Shown here: piece after piece, positions 28,376 to 39,771 of the stretch
Layout of the letters: every line of letters begins with the position of its first letter
Position numbering within the stretch: the first letter of the stretch is position 1
Source of the DNA: Neisseria montereyensis
GTDB taxonomy: Bacteria; Pseudomonadota; Gammaproteobacteria; Burkholderiales; Neisseriaceae
NCBI RefSeq assembly: GCF_024834045.1
Contig: NZ_JANUXW010000001.1
Location: 372,001 to 436,000, forward strand
DNA length: 64,000 nt
Direction: 5' to 3'
Translations under genes and position numbers: made by a program
The notes under the pieces: generated by a model
What the model was told of the DNA's origin: nothing
Databases searched by the model: none
What the model saw: only the letters and a program-made list of their open reading frames with translations

Positions 28376-28404
28376 AGGCCGTCTGAAAAAGTTTCAGACG
28401 GCCT
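28376..28404. terminator. DUS-pair hairpin between panB and panC
   Basis: AGGCCGTCTGAAA and complement with a short loop. It sits between two co-directional genes of one pathway, so may only attenuate. Confidence 0.7.
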
Positions 28405-28419
28405 TAGATGAAAGCATTA

Positions 28420-29205
28420 TTAAAAAGTATGTTCTGGAGCGGGAAAGCTTTTGTTTTTAACGGCAGCCACATAAGCGGCAACGGCAGCTTGGATACTGCT
28501 TTGGCCTTCCATAAAGTTTTTCACAAATTTGGCGGTTTTGCCGGGAAATACGCCCAACATATCGTGCATCACCAAGACTTGTCCGTCGCAATCCACGCCG
28601 GCGCCGATACCGATAGTGGGGCTGTGTACGGTTTCGGTAACTTGTTTGCCGAGTTCGGCGGGCACGCATTCCATTAAAATAATCGAAGCGCCGGCTTGAT
28701 CATGTGCTTTGGCGTCGTTTAAAAGTGCTTGGGCTTTGTCGCCTTTGCCTTGCACTTTGTAGCCACCGAAGGCGTGTACCGATTGCGGGGTCAGGCCGAT
28801 ATGGGCGCAAACCGGAATACCGCGCAATTGCAAAAACTCGGTGGTTTCCGCCATCCATACGCCGCCTTCCAATTTGACCATATGGGCGCCTGCGGCCATC
28901 AGCTCGGCAGCAGCGGCAAAAGCCTGTTCTTTGCTTTGCTGATAAGCGCCGAAAGGCAGGTCACTCACAATCATGGCATTTTTCGTGCCACGGGCCACGG
29001 CGGCGGTGTGGTAGCACATATCGCGTAGGGAAACGGGTAGGGTGGAGCTTTGGCCTTGTACGGTCATTCCTAGCGAATCGCCGACAAGAATGGCATCCAC
29101 ACCGGCTTGGTCCATTAAAGAGGCGAAACTGGCTTCGTAGGCGGTCAGCATAGCGATTTTTTCGCCTTCCGCTTTCATTTTTTGTAGCGTATTGATGGTA
29201 ACCAT
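28420..29205 (-). CDS. panB: 3-methyl-2-oxobutanoate hydroxymethyltransferase
   Basis: A 261-residue cytoplasmic enzyme that makes ketopantoate, the first committed step to pantothenate and CoA. Metal and substrate motifs are seen in [27 protein letters not shown] and LMECVPAEL (catalytic Glu). Length is normal. It is upstream of panC on the same strand. Confidence 0.97.
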   Translation of the reverse strand: MVTINTLQKMKAEGEKIAMLTAYEASFASLMDQAGVDAILVGDSLGMTVQGQSSTLPVSLRDMCYHTAAVARGTKNAMIVSDLPFGAYQQSKEQAFAAAAELMAAGAHMVKLEGGVWMAETTEFLQLRGIPVCAHIGLTPQSVHAFGGYKVQGKGDKAQALLNDAKAHDQAGASIILMECVPAELGKQVTETVHSPTIGIGAGVDCDGQVLVMHDMLGVFPGKTAKFVKNFMEGQSSIQAAVAAYVAAVKNKSFPAPEHTF

Positions 29206-29286
29206 AGCATTTTCCGTTTCAGACGGCCTTGAGTTTAAGTGCGCTTAATAATGGGGGCGTCCGAATAAATTTCAATTTGCAAAGTA

Positions 29287-29320
29287 AAACAGCCCGACCG
29301 GTTCGGTCAGGCTGTTTTTT
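29287..29320. terminator. Terminator of tRNA-Thr
   Basis: AAAACAGCC...GGCTGTTTT-type stem (with CTGACCGAAC loop region on the minus strand) directly downstream of the tRNA. Confidence 0.8.
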
Positions 29321-29323
29321 ATC

Positions 29324-29399
29324 TGGTGCCGGCACCAAGAGTCGAACTCGGGACCTTCTGATTACAAGTCAGCTGCTCTACCAACTGAGCTATACCGGC
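29324..29399 (-). tRNA. tRNA-Thr(UGU)
   Basis: 76 nt including CCA. Acceptor stem GCCGGTA/TGCCGGC, D arm AGCTCAGTTGGTAGAGC, anticodon arm CTGACTTGTAATCAG with anticodon UGU, T arm with GTTCGAC. Solitary gene. Confidence 0.96.
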
Positions 29400-29411
29400 G
29401 AAGAAGTGCGC

Positions 29412-29440
29412 ATTATGATTGTTTTTATATAATTTGGCAA
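29412..29440 (-). promoter_or_regulatory. Promoter of tRNA-Thr
   Basis: On the minus strand TTGCCA, 17-base spacer, CATAAT, ending 12 bases before the tRNA 5' end. Confidence 0.65.
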
Positions 29441-29527
29441 GCGTTTTCCTTTTTGTTGTATAAAAAATAAATAAAGTTATTGTTTTGAAAATAGATTTAT
29501 TTTTTAACTGTTTTGCAATATTACGCA

Positions 29528-30544
29528 TTATGATACGGCAGGTGAAAACGCATCTGAGAAGAAGGCATCTTCGGGGAGGTTGTGATGCCGTATAAATTGT
29601 TGTTGCGACGATTGAATCATGGGCAGCGAACCGCAGGCATAAACTTCGTATGCCGATAAATCGGGGTGGTCGGCAACCACATAATCCTGAATATAACCGC
29701 GTGCACCCTGCCAATCGGTATTGGGTTGGGATAATACGGGGGTAAAGCTTGATTGCGGAAGCAGGGAAACGATATTGGCGGCTTCTTTCAAACGGTATAA
29801 ATCGGCTTCTTGGCGGCCGCCCCAATAAAGGTGTACAGGGCGTTTGCTGTTGTTGTAGATTAAGTGTTGCAGGATACTGTGTATCGGGGCGAATCCTGTG
29901 CCGGTAGCCATCAGGATAATCGGTTTGTCGCTTTCTTCTTTCAAAGTAAATGTACCTAGCGGGCCGCGTATACGCATAATGGCTTTTTCTTTAACAACGG
30001 CATTCTCACCGAACAGCATATTGGAAAATAAACCGTTTTCACGTTTTCTGATATGAAGTTCTAGGGTGGCCGCGCTGTCAGGACTATTGGCGATGGAGTA
30101 GCTACGGCTTTCCCCGTTTTTTAATAAAATATCAATATATTGCCCCGCCCAAAAAACAAACGGCGGTGCTTTGGGAAGCGCTAGGGTGAGGATAGCGGCA
30201 TCGTGTATGTATTCAACGGATGCAACACGGGCAGGGAATGTTTTAACAGGGGGAGCGGAAGCGCCGTTATAACCGGGTACGGTTAAGGTAATATCGCTTT
30301 GGGGAATGGCGCAACACATCAGGATTTTGCCTTGCGCCGCTTCTTCCGAGCTTAAAGCCAGTTCGGCATATTTCCCCCCGGAAACTTCGCCGCTCACCAG
30401 TTTGGCTTTGCATTGCCCGCATATACCGCTTTGACACGAATGGGGTAGGTTTAGCCCTTGCCGTTTGGCTGCATGGAGGATAGGTTCGTCTTCTGAAACG
30501 GTAAAGGTGGTTTGATCGGGTGTGAGGGTAACGGTATACGACAT
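29528..30544 (-). CDS. 2Fe-2S ferredoxin / FAD / NAD(P) oxidoreductase
   Basis: A 338-residue three-domain electron transfer protein. An N-terminal plant-type ferredoxin domain holds Cys37, Cys42, Cys45 (SCQSGICGQC) and Cys77. It is followed by the FAD domain with RSYSIAN (about 141-147) and the NAD(P) domain with GTGFAPI and YACGSLPMI. This is the layout of CDP-6-deoxy-3,4-glucoseen reductase-like and phenol hydroxylase reductase-type proteins, the usual neisserial annotation. No deoxysugar genes are nearby, so the physiological partner is unknown. Single gene. Confidence 0.85.
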   Translation of the reverse strand: MSYTVTLTPDQTTFTVSEDEPILHAAKRQGLNLPHSCQSGICGQCKAKLVSGEVSGGKYAELALSSEEAAQGKILMCCAIPQSDITLTVPGYNGASAPPVKTFPARVASVEYIHDAAILTLALPKAPPFVFWAGQYIDILLKNGESRSYSIANSPDSAATLELHIRKRENGLFSNMLFGENAVVKEKAIMRIRGPLGTFTLKEESDKPIILMATGTGFAPIHSILQHLIYNNSKRPVHLYWGGRQEADLYRLKEAANIVSLLPQSSFTPVLSQPNTDWQGARGYIQDYVVADHPDLSAYEVYACGSLPMIQSSQQQFIRHHNLPEDAFFSDAFSPAVS

Positions 30545-30731
30545 AATAAGCTTCGGTTGTTTTGGTAATGGGATAGGCCGTCTGAAAAAATTAATATTTT
30601 ACCGCTTCGGCCTTGTATATTTGTTTTACAGTAATGTTTTTTTAACCGCTATATCGATTTTTTGCAATGAAAAAATAAGGTGATGGCGGATAATATGTGT
30701 TTAGTTTAAAAAGTAATAACTGTATTTTATA

Positions 30732-30760
30732 TAGGCCGTCTGAAATATTCAGACGGCCTA
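30732..30760. terminator. DUS-pair terminator after gatB
   Basis: TAGGCCGTCTGAA and complement around a five-base loop, 40 bases beyond the gatB stop. Confidence 0.8.
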
Positions 30761-30799
30761 TTGTATAAAAATCATTTAAAATCAGATTGGTATAGTCTG

Positions 30800-32227
30800 T
30801 TAAGCCAGTTTGGCTTTTAACAGTTCCTGCACTTGCTGAGGATTGGCTTTGCCTTTGCTGGCTTTCATCACTTGCCCCACTAAAGCATTAAAGGCTTTTT
30901 CTTTACCGGATTTATACTCTTCTACCGATTTGGTATTGGCTGCCAAAACTTCATCAATGATTTTCTCAATAGCGCCGCTGTCGGTCATTTGTTTCAAGCC
31001 GTCGCGTTCGATAATGGCTTCGGCATTCAAATCACTGCCCCACATGGCTTCGAATACTTGTTTGGCCAGTTTGTTGCTCAAAGTACCGTCGGCAATTTTG
31101 GCAACCAATCCGGCTAAACGGCCGGCTTGAATCGGGCTTTCAGACAGGCTTAGGCCTTCTTTGTTTAAAGTGGCTGCCAGTTCGCCATTCATCCAGTTGG
31201 CCACCAATTTACCTTGTTTGCTGGCTTGGGCCGCTGTTTCAAAGAAAGCAGCTTGCCCGCGGGAAGCAGTAAGCAGGCGTGCATCATATTCGCTAACACC
31301 GTAATCGGATACAAAACGCTGTGCCATTTCAGACGGCAATTCGGGCATATTGTCACGCGCTTTGGCTAACTGTTCGTCGGAAATAATAACCGGCAATAGG
31401 TCGGGGTCGGGGAAATAGCGGTAGTCATGCGCATCTTCTTTTAAGCGCATCACACGGGTTTCGCCTTTATCAGGATCAAAAAGCATGGTGGCTTGCTGTA
31501 CTTTGCCGCCGTCTTCAATGATTTCAATCTGGCTTTCCACTTCATAATTAATTGCCTGCTCTAAAAAGCGGAATGAATTGAGGTTTTTAATCTCACGGCG
31601 GGTACCGAATTCTTCTTGGCCTTTGGGTCGCACGGAAACGTTGGCATCAATACGGAACGAACCTTCGGCCATATTGCCGTCGCAAATATCCAGCCAAGTC
31701 ACTAAGCCATGTAGGGCTTTCGCATAGGCTACCGCTTCGGCTGCCGAACGCATTTCCGGCTCGGATACCACTTCTAATAAAGGCGTACCGGCACGGTTGA
31801 GGTCGATACCCGTCGCGCCGTTCAAACCTTCATGCACCGATTTGCCCGCATCTTCTTCCATGTGGGCACGGGTCACATTAATGGTTTTAACTTCGTCGCC
31901 CACCACGATTTCCAGCTTACCATGCTCTACAATCGGCAGGTCTAGCTGGCTGATTTGATAGCCTTTCGGTAAATCAGGATAGAAGTAGTTTTTGCGGTCG
32001 AACACGTTTTTCTGATTAATGGTCGCATCCATTGCCAGACCAAGTTTAATGGCCTTTTCAACCACTTCGCGATTCAATACCGGCAGCACGCCGGGTAGGG
32101 CACATTCCACCACACTGGCGTGCGCGTTCGGCTCGGCACCGAAAGCGGTAGACGCACCGCTGAAAATTTTGGATTTAGTGTTTAATTGGACGTGGATTTC
32201 CAGTCCGATTACAGTTTCCCAGGTCAT
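30800..32227 (-). CDS. gatB: Glu-tRNA(Gln)/Asp-tRNA(Asn) amidotransferase subunit B
   Basis: A 475-residue subunit that binds the mischarged tRNA and activates its side chain with ATP so that GatA-derived ammonia can amidate it. Family motifs are [14 protein letters not shown] at the start, [13 protein letters not shown], and DANVSVRP; the YqeY-like tail domain covers about the last 150 residues. In this genome it is separated from gatC-gatA by two accessory genes on the same strand. Confidence 0.97.
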   Translation of the reverse strand: MTWETVIGLEIHVQLNTKSKIFSGASTAFGAEPNAHASVVECALPGVLPVLNREVVEKAIKLGLAMDATINQKNVFDRKNYFYPDLPKGYQISQLDLPIVEHGKLEIVVGDEVKTINVTRAHMEEDAGKSVHEGLNGATGIDLNRAGTPLLEVVSEPEMRSAAEAVAYAKALHGLVTWLDICDGNMAEGSFRIDANVSVRPKGQEEFGTRREIKNLNSFRFLEQAINYEVESQIEIIEDGGKVQQATMLFDPDKGETRVMRLKEDAHDYRYFPDPDLLPVIISDEQLAKARDNMPELPSEMAQRFVSDYGVSEYDARLLTASRGQAAFFETAAQASKQGKLVANWMNGELAATLNKEGLSLSESPIQAGRLAGLVAKIADGTLSNKLAKQVFEAMWGSDLNAEAIIERDGLKQMTDSGAIEKIIDEVLAANTKSVEEYKSGKEKAFNALVGQVMKASKGKANPQQVQELLKAKLA

Positions 32228-32272
32228 AAGGGGTCTTTCTTTTTAATAAAAAATATGTTTCAGACGGCCTGA

Positions 32273-34195
32273 TTAATTATTATTTTTAAATTGATAATAA
32301 CTTTCAAGCAATCTTTGGCTGTATATATTGGTTCCGGATAAAGTAATCATTAAATAAGATTGTGCACGCGTCATAGCTACATAAAGTAAACGGGTATATT
32401 CAGTTTCTTGTGCTTTACTTTTGTTTTCGAGGGAGTAAATGCCCATCAGCATTACCCGCTGAAATTCCAAACCTTTACTACTATGCATTGTGCAAACAGT
32501 TACCGCTTCGTCATTCGGATTATATTTTTTACGAATAGTACTATTTTGTAAGGCACAATATTTTATTTTTTTGCGTTTTAATAATTCAGAAACCTCATCA
32601 CATTGTTCTTTTCGATAACAAATAATGGCAATATCTTGCAGAGGAATTTTGTCTTCCAATAACCATTTATCTAAGCAGCGTTCTAAATAAGCAAGTTCAT
32701 CTTGCCATGATGCACATTGTTTTATATATGGCGAAACACCATTAAGGCCAGCTGCCTCTGGTTCAACCAAAGGAATTTGGTTTTCATCATTGCTAATACG
32801 CGGGCGCATTTTATTTTGTGCAAATAAATAAGCAAATCCAATAATTTCTTTAGTGTTGCGGTAATTGAGTCGTAAAATAGTTGTACGCCCTTGTGCCTTA
32901 ATACCAACGCTGGCCAAGCTAAAACCTAAATTCTTATTGTTTTTATAAATAGATTGTGCATCATCATATAATAAAAGTAAGTAGTTACTTTGTTTATCTA
33001 AAGTATAGGTTGCCAAGCGTAACCAGTCAGCATCAAAATCATGGCCCTCATCAATCAATACTGCTTCATAAATATTTTCTGGTAGCCGGCCATCTTGCAT
33101 TGCATCAATTGCTGTTTGTACAAATTGTTCGTAGTGGGGTAGCCTTTGATATTTTTGTGCAATATCTAAATTATATTCTTTGCAAAGATAACTACACCAT
33201 CCATGGAAATGGTGAACTTTAATTTTATCAGTCAGCTTTTTATCTGCAATGAATGTGCGTAATTTAGCTGCTAGTGCAATATTGAAGCATAGTATCAAAA
33301 TAGGCTTTTTAGCCTGTTTGGCTAAGTATTGACTACGCATCAATAATATTAAAGTTTTGCCTGAACCTGCTACGCCATGAATAACCCTATGGCCACCACC
33401 CATGCTGCGTGCAAGCTGTTCTTGCTGAATATCCATAATTTTAATGATATCGGGCGCAATAATAGGTTTAGGAGGTATGGCTTCTTCTAATTGAAGGGGT
33501 TCAGATAATTCTTTTTGTTCATTAAATAGTTCTTGTTGTTCCGGTAGATTTAAACGGATTTCAGGGAATAAATGCCAGCGAATTAAGTCAATTTCTTCTC
33601 GGTTGAGTGTATATTCAAAATCATATTGAAATGTGTCCCATAATCTGGTCAATACTTTTTCTTTGCTTTGCCCGCTTTTTAAATCATCTTTATAAAGTGT
33701 ATTTTTGATTGGCATTAATATATCTAAACGTGCTTTATCTGTAGATAAATTGCTAATTTCACTATGTGTAAACTGCGTAAAAATAACAGCTTGTGTATAG
33801 GGAAGGATTAAACGCCCTTGGTAATCACCATCTTGTTGCTGTAAACGCTTTTCCGAGGATAATAAGTTTGTGATGGTGTGTACATAGCTTCTCGCTTGTT
33901 CCATAGGGTGTTTTTCACGTTTTCGATGGCCATCAATTTCTAATTCACACTCTGTTTTAGTCATTCTGCGTAGAATTTTTAAATGCCAGTCTTTAACCTC
34001 TATGCACAATAACCCTTTATTTGGGAACAACACTAAAAAATCGGCGTAAAGCCGTTTGTTTCCCATTGGTACATTACACCAAACGATACAATCATCATCT
34101 AAATACTCGCTGAGAAATTTAGCTACTTTTCTTTCCCCTGCCGTAGCCATATTATTCAGGACGGCTTGCGTTAGCTCTGGTACAAATTGCGCCAT
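32273..34195 (-). CDS. NERD-nuclease / SF1 (UvrD-like) helicase fusion
   Basis: A 640-residue protein. The N-terminal NERD domain (about 20-140) has a PD-(D/E)xK-type pattern: Asp52 in YADF, Glu66 and Lys68 in CIEVKDW. From about 255 it is a superfamily 1 helicase: Walker A GVAGSGKT at 274-281, Walker B LIDEGHDF at 380-387, motif IV-like LRLNYRNT at 441-448, motif V TMHSSKGLEF at 569-578 and motif VI LLYVAMTRA at 603-611. All core motifs look intact, so nuclease and ATPase activity are both expected. It lies 175 bases after a DpnI-type endonuclease gene and is AT-rich without DUS. By context it is a probable phage or foreign-DNA defence protein, comparable in design to known nuclease-helicase immunity factors. 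Confidence 0.85.
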   Translation of the reverse strand: MAQFVPELTQAVLNNMATAGERKVAKFLSEYLDDDCIVWCNVPMGNKRLYADFLVLFPNKGLLCIEVKDWHLKILRRMTKTECELEIDGHRKREKHPMEQARSYVHTITNLLSSEKRLQQQDGDYQGRLILPYTQAVIFTQFTHSEISNLSTDKARLDILMPIKNTLYKDDLKSGQSKEKVLTRLWDTFQYDFEYTLNREEIDLIRWHLFPEIRLNLPEQQELFNEQKELSEPLQLEEAIPPKPIIAPDIIKIMDIQQEQLARSMGGGHRVIHGVAGSGKTLILLMRSQYLAKQAKKPILILCFNIALAAKLRTFIADKKLTDKIKVHHFHGWCSYLCKEYNLDIAQKYQRLPHYEQFVQTAIDAMQDGRLPENIYEAVLIDEGHDFDADWLRLATYTLDKQSNYLLLLYDDAQSIYKNNKNLGFSLASVGIKAQGRTTILRLNYRNTKEIIGFAYLFAQNKMRPRISNDENQIPLVEPEAAGLNGVSPYIKQCASWQDELAYLERCLDKWLLEDKIPLQDIAIICYRKEQCDEVSELLKRKKIKYCALQNSTIRKKYNPNDEAVTVCTMHSSKGLEFQRVMLMGIYSLENKSKAQETEYTRLLYVAMTRAQSYLMITLSGTNIYSQRLLESYYQFKNNN

Positions 34196-34370
34196 AATTT
34201 TACTTATACTTTTAAATATATATTTATCATACTTCTAGATATCATTTCTATTTTCAAATTTTAGATATCTAAAAATTACTTATAATAAAAAAATATGGGT
34301 ATTTTTAATGCTTAAATAATTAAATTAACCATCTTCTTAATATTAATAATATTTTGTATTTACAATACTT

Positions 34371-35144
34371 TTAAGGTTGAAGCTTCCGATAATGCCCGCG
34401 TGCAGAGAATTCAATTATATTTTGGTCGCGTAGAATTTGAAGCTGCTGGCGGATTTTATCTTTAATATGTTGGTTATTGGGAAATTGGATAGCTAATTGT
34501 TCCTCAAACTTATATAGCTGCTTTAAATCAAATTTCTCAGGAAGTTGCTCAATGCACTTTATGATTGCTAATAGCCAGCCTTTACTGGTAGCTTTCTGAT
34601 TGCGTAAAAAAAGATTAGATTGCCATTGCTGATGTACCTGCTCAGGTTCAATGACTTTGGCCTGATCAATCAATAAAATTTTGCCACTTTCAGGCAACCT
34701 GCTCATGTCTATCTGACAGCCGATCCAACCTTTACGGTTAGCTGTTTCCGATAAAGGCTTACGGCGAATAATCATATCGACAGTCATAAAATGTTTTGGT
34801 ACCAATATCAATTGTTGAACAGAATAATCTGCTTTTTTATACATCAAGAAAAAGAAATTAGGATTATCATTTGATTGAATTCGCTCAATCATCGTGTGAT
34901 ATGCACCATCATCAATCTTTTTTCCTATGGATTTTCCATTTTTACTTTTTAATTCAAATTGTTCATTGCATTGAGGGCATAGAAAATCCTGTACAGGGCG
35001 ATTATTGGGTGCTTTTTTTATATGGCTGCAACCGCAATTTGGACAATACATATTTATTGCCATCCAATTTTCCGTTAAGACGCGTACAATTTGAGATGGA
35101 TTTTTATAGCCTTTAGCCAAATGGGTATCAAAGTGAAGGTTCAT
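34371..35144 (-). CDS. DpnI-type methyl-directed restriction endonuclease (dam-replacing gene product)
   Basis: A 257-residue homologue of R.DpnI, which cuts GATC only when the adenine is methylated. From the ATG at 35144 the catalytic residues fall at Asp53, Glu64 and Lys66, and the zinc cysteines at 34, 37, 56 and 59, matching DpnI numbering. The frame extends 28 codons further to 35228, but this residue register favours the inner start. DGAYHTMIERIQS and RKPLSETANRKGWIGC are near-identical to DpnI segments. The C-terminal winged helix (KDKIRQQLQILRDQNIIEF) binds methylated DNA. Neisserial dam-replacing genes encode such enzymes. A host carrying it must lack Dam methylation. It is inserted between gatA and gatB. 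Confidence 0.95.
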   Translation of the reverse strand: MNLHFDTHLAKGYKNPSQIVRVLTENWMAINMYCPNCGCSHIKKAPNNRPVQDFLCPQCNEQFELKSKNGKSIGKKIDDGAYHTMIERIQSNDNPNFFFLMYKKADYSVQQLILVPKHFMTVDMIIRRKPLSETANRKGWIGCQIDMSRLPESGKILLIDQAKVIEPEQVHQQWQSNLFLRNQKATSKGWLLAIIKCIEQLPEKFDLKQLYKFEEQLAIQFPNNQHIKDKIRQQLQILRDQNIIEFSARGHYRKLQP

Positions 35145-35258
35145 TTTGAGGCGGTTTCTTTTATGGGTTTGGATATTGGCATAATTCGCACCTGTATAGG
35201 ATTTCCTAAAATGATATTTAACGGTCATTTTTTAGTTTTTTAAGCAGCTTATGATTTT

Positions 35259-36710
35259 TTATCTCGTAGGCTGCTTACTATGCCAATCACTATTCAACTG
35301 CATCTGATGCGCCACGCCCAAAATCTTTGCTTCGGCAAAATAATTGCCAATCAACTGCACACCGATTGGTAGGCCGTCTGAAGAGAAGCCTGCGGGTAGG
35401 GTCATGGCGGGTAAACCGGCTAGGTTAACGGCAATGGTATAAATATCGGAAAGATACATTTGTACCGGGTCGTTGATATCGCTGCCTAATTTCGGTGCGG
35501 CAGTTGGCGCGGTTGGCGCAAGGATAATGTCGCATTGCTGTAAGGCCGATTGAAAATCGTTGGCAACCAAGCGGCGTAATTTTTGGGCTTTCAGGTAGTA
35601 GGCATCATAATAGCCGTGGCTGAGTACATAAGTGCCAATCATAATGCGGCGTTTGACTTCGCTGCCGAAACCTTCGGCACGGGTATTGCTGTACATTTCT
35701 TCTAAATCACCGAATTGGGCGGCGCGGTGGCCGTAGCGTACGCCGTCGTAGCGGGAAAGGTTGGTGCTGGCTTCGGCGGAGGCAAGTACATAATAGGCGG
35801 GAATGGATAATTCGGTTTGCGGCAGGCTAACTTCCACCATTTCTGCACCTTGTGCTTTGAGTAGGTTGATGGTCGTCTGAATGGTTTTTTGTACATCTGC
35901 GCTCATGCCTTCGCCGAAATATTCTTTAGGCAGGCCGACTTTTAAGCCTTTTAAGGGTTGGTTTAAATCGCGGGTGTAGTCTTCTTTGCTGCGTTCCAAA
36001 CTGGTGGAATCGCGTTCGTCGAAGCTGGCCATGGCATTCAGCAGAATGGCGCAATCTTCGGCGGTTTGTGCCATCGGGCCGGCTTGGTCGAAGCTGGATG
36101 CGTAGGCGACCATGCCGAAACGGGATACGATGCCATAGGTTGGTTTAATGCCGGTAATGCCGCAGTGTGAGGCAGGTTGGCGGATAGAGCCGCCGGTGTC
36201 GGAGCCTAAAGCCGCGGGAGCAAGGCGGGCGGCGACAACGGCGGCGGAACCGCCGGAAGAGCCGCCGGGTACGTTTTCTGTATTCCACGGGTTTTTGGTT
36301 GCGCCGTAGAATGAAGTTTCATTGGTGGAGCCCATGGCGAATTCGTCCATATTGGTGCGGCCTAGGGTGACCATGCCTTCGTTTAATAGGTTTTGTACTA
36401 CGGTGGCGGTGTAGGGGGAAACGAAGCTATCAAGCATTTTGCTGGAACAGGCGCTGCGCCAGCCTTGTTGGCAGAAAATATCTTTATAGGCGATGGGTAT
36501 GCCGGTTAGGGCGGTGGCGTTGCCGGAAGCGATACGCGCATCGGCCGCTTGGGCTTCGGCAAGGGTGAGGTCTTTATCTAAAGTGATATAGCCGTTGATA
36601 GCGGGATTGCGCTCATCAATGGCGGTTAAGTATTCTTGTGCCAATTCGGTGGCGGAAATTTGTTTGGCTTGCAGCATTTCGCTGGCTTGTTTCAATGTAT
36701 ATTGGGTCAT
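35259..36710 (-). CDS. gatA: Glu-tRNA(Gln) amidotransferase subunit A
   Basis: A 483-residue amidase that releases ammonia from glutamine. The Ser-cisSer-Lys triad is present as Lys76 (PIAYKDIF), Ser151 ([10 protein letters not shown]) and Ser175 ([10 protein letters not shown]), with the same spacing as characterised GatA proteins. It follows gatC on the same strand. A DUS lies in the coding sequence near 35372, and a one-mismatch form at about 35872. Confidence 0.97.
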   Translation of the reverse strand: MTQYTLKQASEMLQAKQISATELAQEYLTAIDERNPAINGYITLDKDLTLAEAQAADARIASGNATALTGIPIAYKDIFCQQGWRSACSSKMLDSFVSPYTATVVQNLLNEGMVTLGRTNMDEFAMGSTNETSFYGATKNPWNTENVPGGSSGGSAAVVAARLAPAALGSDTGGSIRQPASHCGITGIKPTYGIVSRFGMVAYASSFDQAGPMAQTAEDCAILLNAMASFDERDSTSLERSKEDYTRDLNQPLKGLKVGLPKEYFGEGMSADVQKTIQTTINLLKAQGAEMVEVSLPQTELSIPAYYVLASAEASTNLSRYDGVRYGHRAAQFGDLEEMYSNTRAEGFGSEVKRRIMIGTYVLSHGYYDAYYLKAQKLRRLVANDFQSALQQCDIILAPTAPTAAPKLGSDINDPVQMYLSDIYTIAVNLAGLPAMTLPAGFSSDGLPIGVQLIGNYFAEAKILGVAHQMQLNSDWHSKQPTR

Positions 36711-36785
36711 GGGCTTCTTTCAGACGGCATATGATTCAGACGGCCTTATATAAGTTTGAATATATAATAGGGGCCGTCTGAAATT

Positions 36786-37076
36786 TTATTCTTCGATTAC
36801 TTGCGGAACAATATATAAGCGGTTGCGTACTTCGGGGGCGACGGCTTGGTATTCTGCCGCATGGTCGGTTTCGGTAACACGGTCTTCGCGTAGGCGTAAA
36901 GCGGCTTCATGCGGGTGCGCCATCGGTTCTATGCCGTCGGTATTCACGGTTTGCATTTTTTCGACCAGAGCGAAAATATCATTTAATTCTTGTAGGTTTT
37001 GCCGTTTTTCTTCTTCTGTCAAACTCAGGCGGGAGAGCTTGGCAATTTTTTCTACATCACTTAAGGTCAGAGCCAT
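36786..37076 (-). CDS. gatC: Glu-tRNA(Gln) amidotransferase subunit C
   Basis: A 96-residue belt protein that wraps and stabilises the GatA-GatB complex. The family start ALTLSDVEKIAKLSRLSLTEEE and the central MAHPHEAALRLREDRVTE are clear. First gene of the gat operon, divergent from mreB across 236 bases. Confidence 0.95.
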   Translation of the reverse strand: MALTLSDVEKIAKLSRLSLTEEEKRQNLQELNDIFALVEKMQTVNTDGIEPMAHPHEAALRLREDRVTETDHAAEYQAVAPEVRNRLYIVPQVIEE

Positions 37077-37294
37077 AAAAAATCCTTAAATTTAATTCAG
37101 TAAACATCGAAACTAAGGTATTATTACACGTTTATCTGATTATTGTTCCGTTGGGTAGAGAATTATAACTGAAAACGCTGTTATTCTAAATGTATTCTAC
37201 ATGCAGATTTCAGCGGATTGATACCGCTTTCCGGCGGGAAGGCCGTCTGAAGAAACAAATTGCTGTTTTTTCTGTCGTTTTAACAAGATTTTAA

Positions 37295-38353
<1,059 letters not shown>

Positions 38354-38380
38354 TTTATTATTTCGGAATGCCGTTTCAAT

Positions 38381-39259
38381 ATGTCTGAACAGCCTTTGAA
38401 TTTTTCCCGTAAGGGTATGAAATCTTCCAGCAAGCTGATTATTCTTTCTATAGTCAGCGTGGCTTTGATGATGCTCGACAGCCGTTATTCGGCTGTTCAG
38501 AAAATCAAAGGCTATACGGCAACTGCGTTGTATCCCCTGCAATGGATTGCCAATCAGCCCGTATATTTTTATCGTTATATTAGTGAGTTGGCACAATCGC
38601 AAATTGATTTGGTGGCCGAAAGCAAACGGTTGAATGAAGAAAACGGCCGTCTGAAATTATTATTGGCACAAGCAGGTATCCAACAAAACGAACTGGTTGA
38701 GTTAAAAAGATTACAGGGTTTGCAACAAAGCGGTATCCGTATTGCAGGGATGGCGACGGTGATTTCAAATGGCCGCGATCCGCTTTCGGATAGATTGATT
38801 TTAAACAAAGGCGAAGTAAGCGGGTTTAAGGTGGGTGATGCCGCAGTGGATCAGAATGGTTTAATCGGCCAGATTACGCAAGTTCACCCGTTGAGTGCGG
38901 AGCTGACGCTGATTACCAATAGTAAAACGGTGATTCCGATTATGGTAGAGCGTACCGGTGTGCGTAGTTTGCTTTATGGCAGCGGTGGCTCGATTAATTT
39001 GCGTTATTTCCCCGCCGATGCGGATTTGCGGCCGGATGATGTTTTGGTGACATCGGGATTGGACAGTATTTATCCGGAAGGCATTCCCGTTGCCAAAGTG
39101 CTTCAGGTATTCCGTGCGGCAGGAACGCCTTATTACCGTGTTACCTTGGCACCTTTATCAGGGTTTCGCAACAGCAAATATGTATTGGTATTGCCGCAGA
39201 AAAAACGACCTGAACAATTATCGCCGGCGCCTGATTTAGCCCAAGCAAAACGGCCTTAG
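38381..39259 (+). CDS. mreC: Rod-shape protein MreC
   Basis: A 292-residue bitopic protein: cytoplasmic start, one membrane helix (about 18-34), a periplasmic coiled coil (about 65-110) and a beta-rich domain ending near 275. It links MreB/MreD to the elongation transpeptidase. The motif SGFRNSKYVLVL near the end is typical. Begins 27 bases after mreB. The codons at about 38643 contain a DUS core. Confidence 0.95.
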   Translation: MSEQPLNFSRKGMKSSSKLIILSIVSVALMMLDSRYSAVQKIKGYTATALYPLQWIANQPVYFYRYISELAQSQIDLVAESKRLNEENGRLKLLLAQAGIQQNELVELKRLQGLQQSGIRIAGMATVISNGRDPLSDRLILNKGEVSGFKVGDAAVDQNGLIGQITQVHPLSAELTLITNSKTVIPIMVERTGVRSLLYGSGGSINLRYFPADADLRPDDVLVTSGLDSIYPEGIPVAKVLQVFRAAGTPYYRVTLAPLSGFRNSKYVLVLPQKKRPEQLSPAPDLAQAKRP

Positions 39260-39267
39260 TCTGAGTT

Positions 39268-39771
39268 ATGACCGAACTTGAAGATTTTCATAAGCGTGTT
39301 CCCAAACACATCACCGTATCCGGCTTCGTGCTTGCCATGTTGCTGGACTTTATTCCGTTCTCGTTCCATACTTTTTTCTGGCTACCTGAATTTACGGCAT
39401 TGATTTTGCTTTATTGGGCACTATACCGACCGCAAATGGTGGGTGTAGGTACCGCTTTCATTGCCGGATTGTTGGTTGATGTGGGAACGGCCGCACCGCT
39501 TGGGCAACATGCTTTATCGTATATGGTGATGGTGTTTTTCGTCCAGCAGCGGCAGCAGCGGATTATGTTGTTCAGTTACGGCGTACAGGCGATGGCTATT
39601 TGGGCGGCTTTATTGTGCAACCAAGTGGTTTTATCGTTGGTGCGTTTGATGTATGACCACCGTTTTACCGGTTGGCAAGTGTTTATTGCGCCGTTTATCG
39701 GTGCGCTGTTGTGGCCGCTGTTGAGTAAGATTATGCTGGTTATCCTTAATTCACGTCTATTACGCCGATGA
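39268..39771 (+). CDS. mreD: Rod-shape protein MreD
   Basis: A 167-residue inner membrane protein with about five helices, including GLLVDVGTAAPLGQHALSYM, the most conserved MreD segment. Starts eight bases after mreC and overlaps mrdA by four bases. Confidence 0.93.
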   Translation: MTELEDFHKRVPKHITVSGFVLAMLLDFIPFSFHTFFWLPEFTALILLYWALYRPQMVGVGTAFIAGLLVDVGTAAPLGQHALSYMVMVFFVQQRQQRIMLFSYGVQAMAIWAALLCNQVVLSLVRLMYDHRFTGWQVFIAPFIGALLWPLLSKIMLVILNSRLLRR

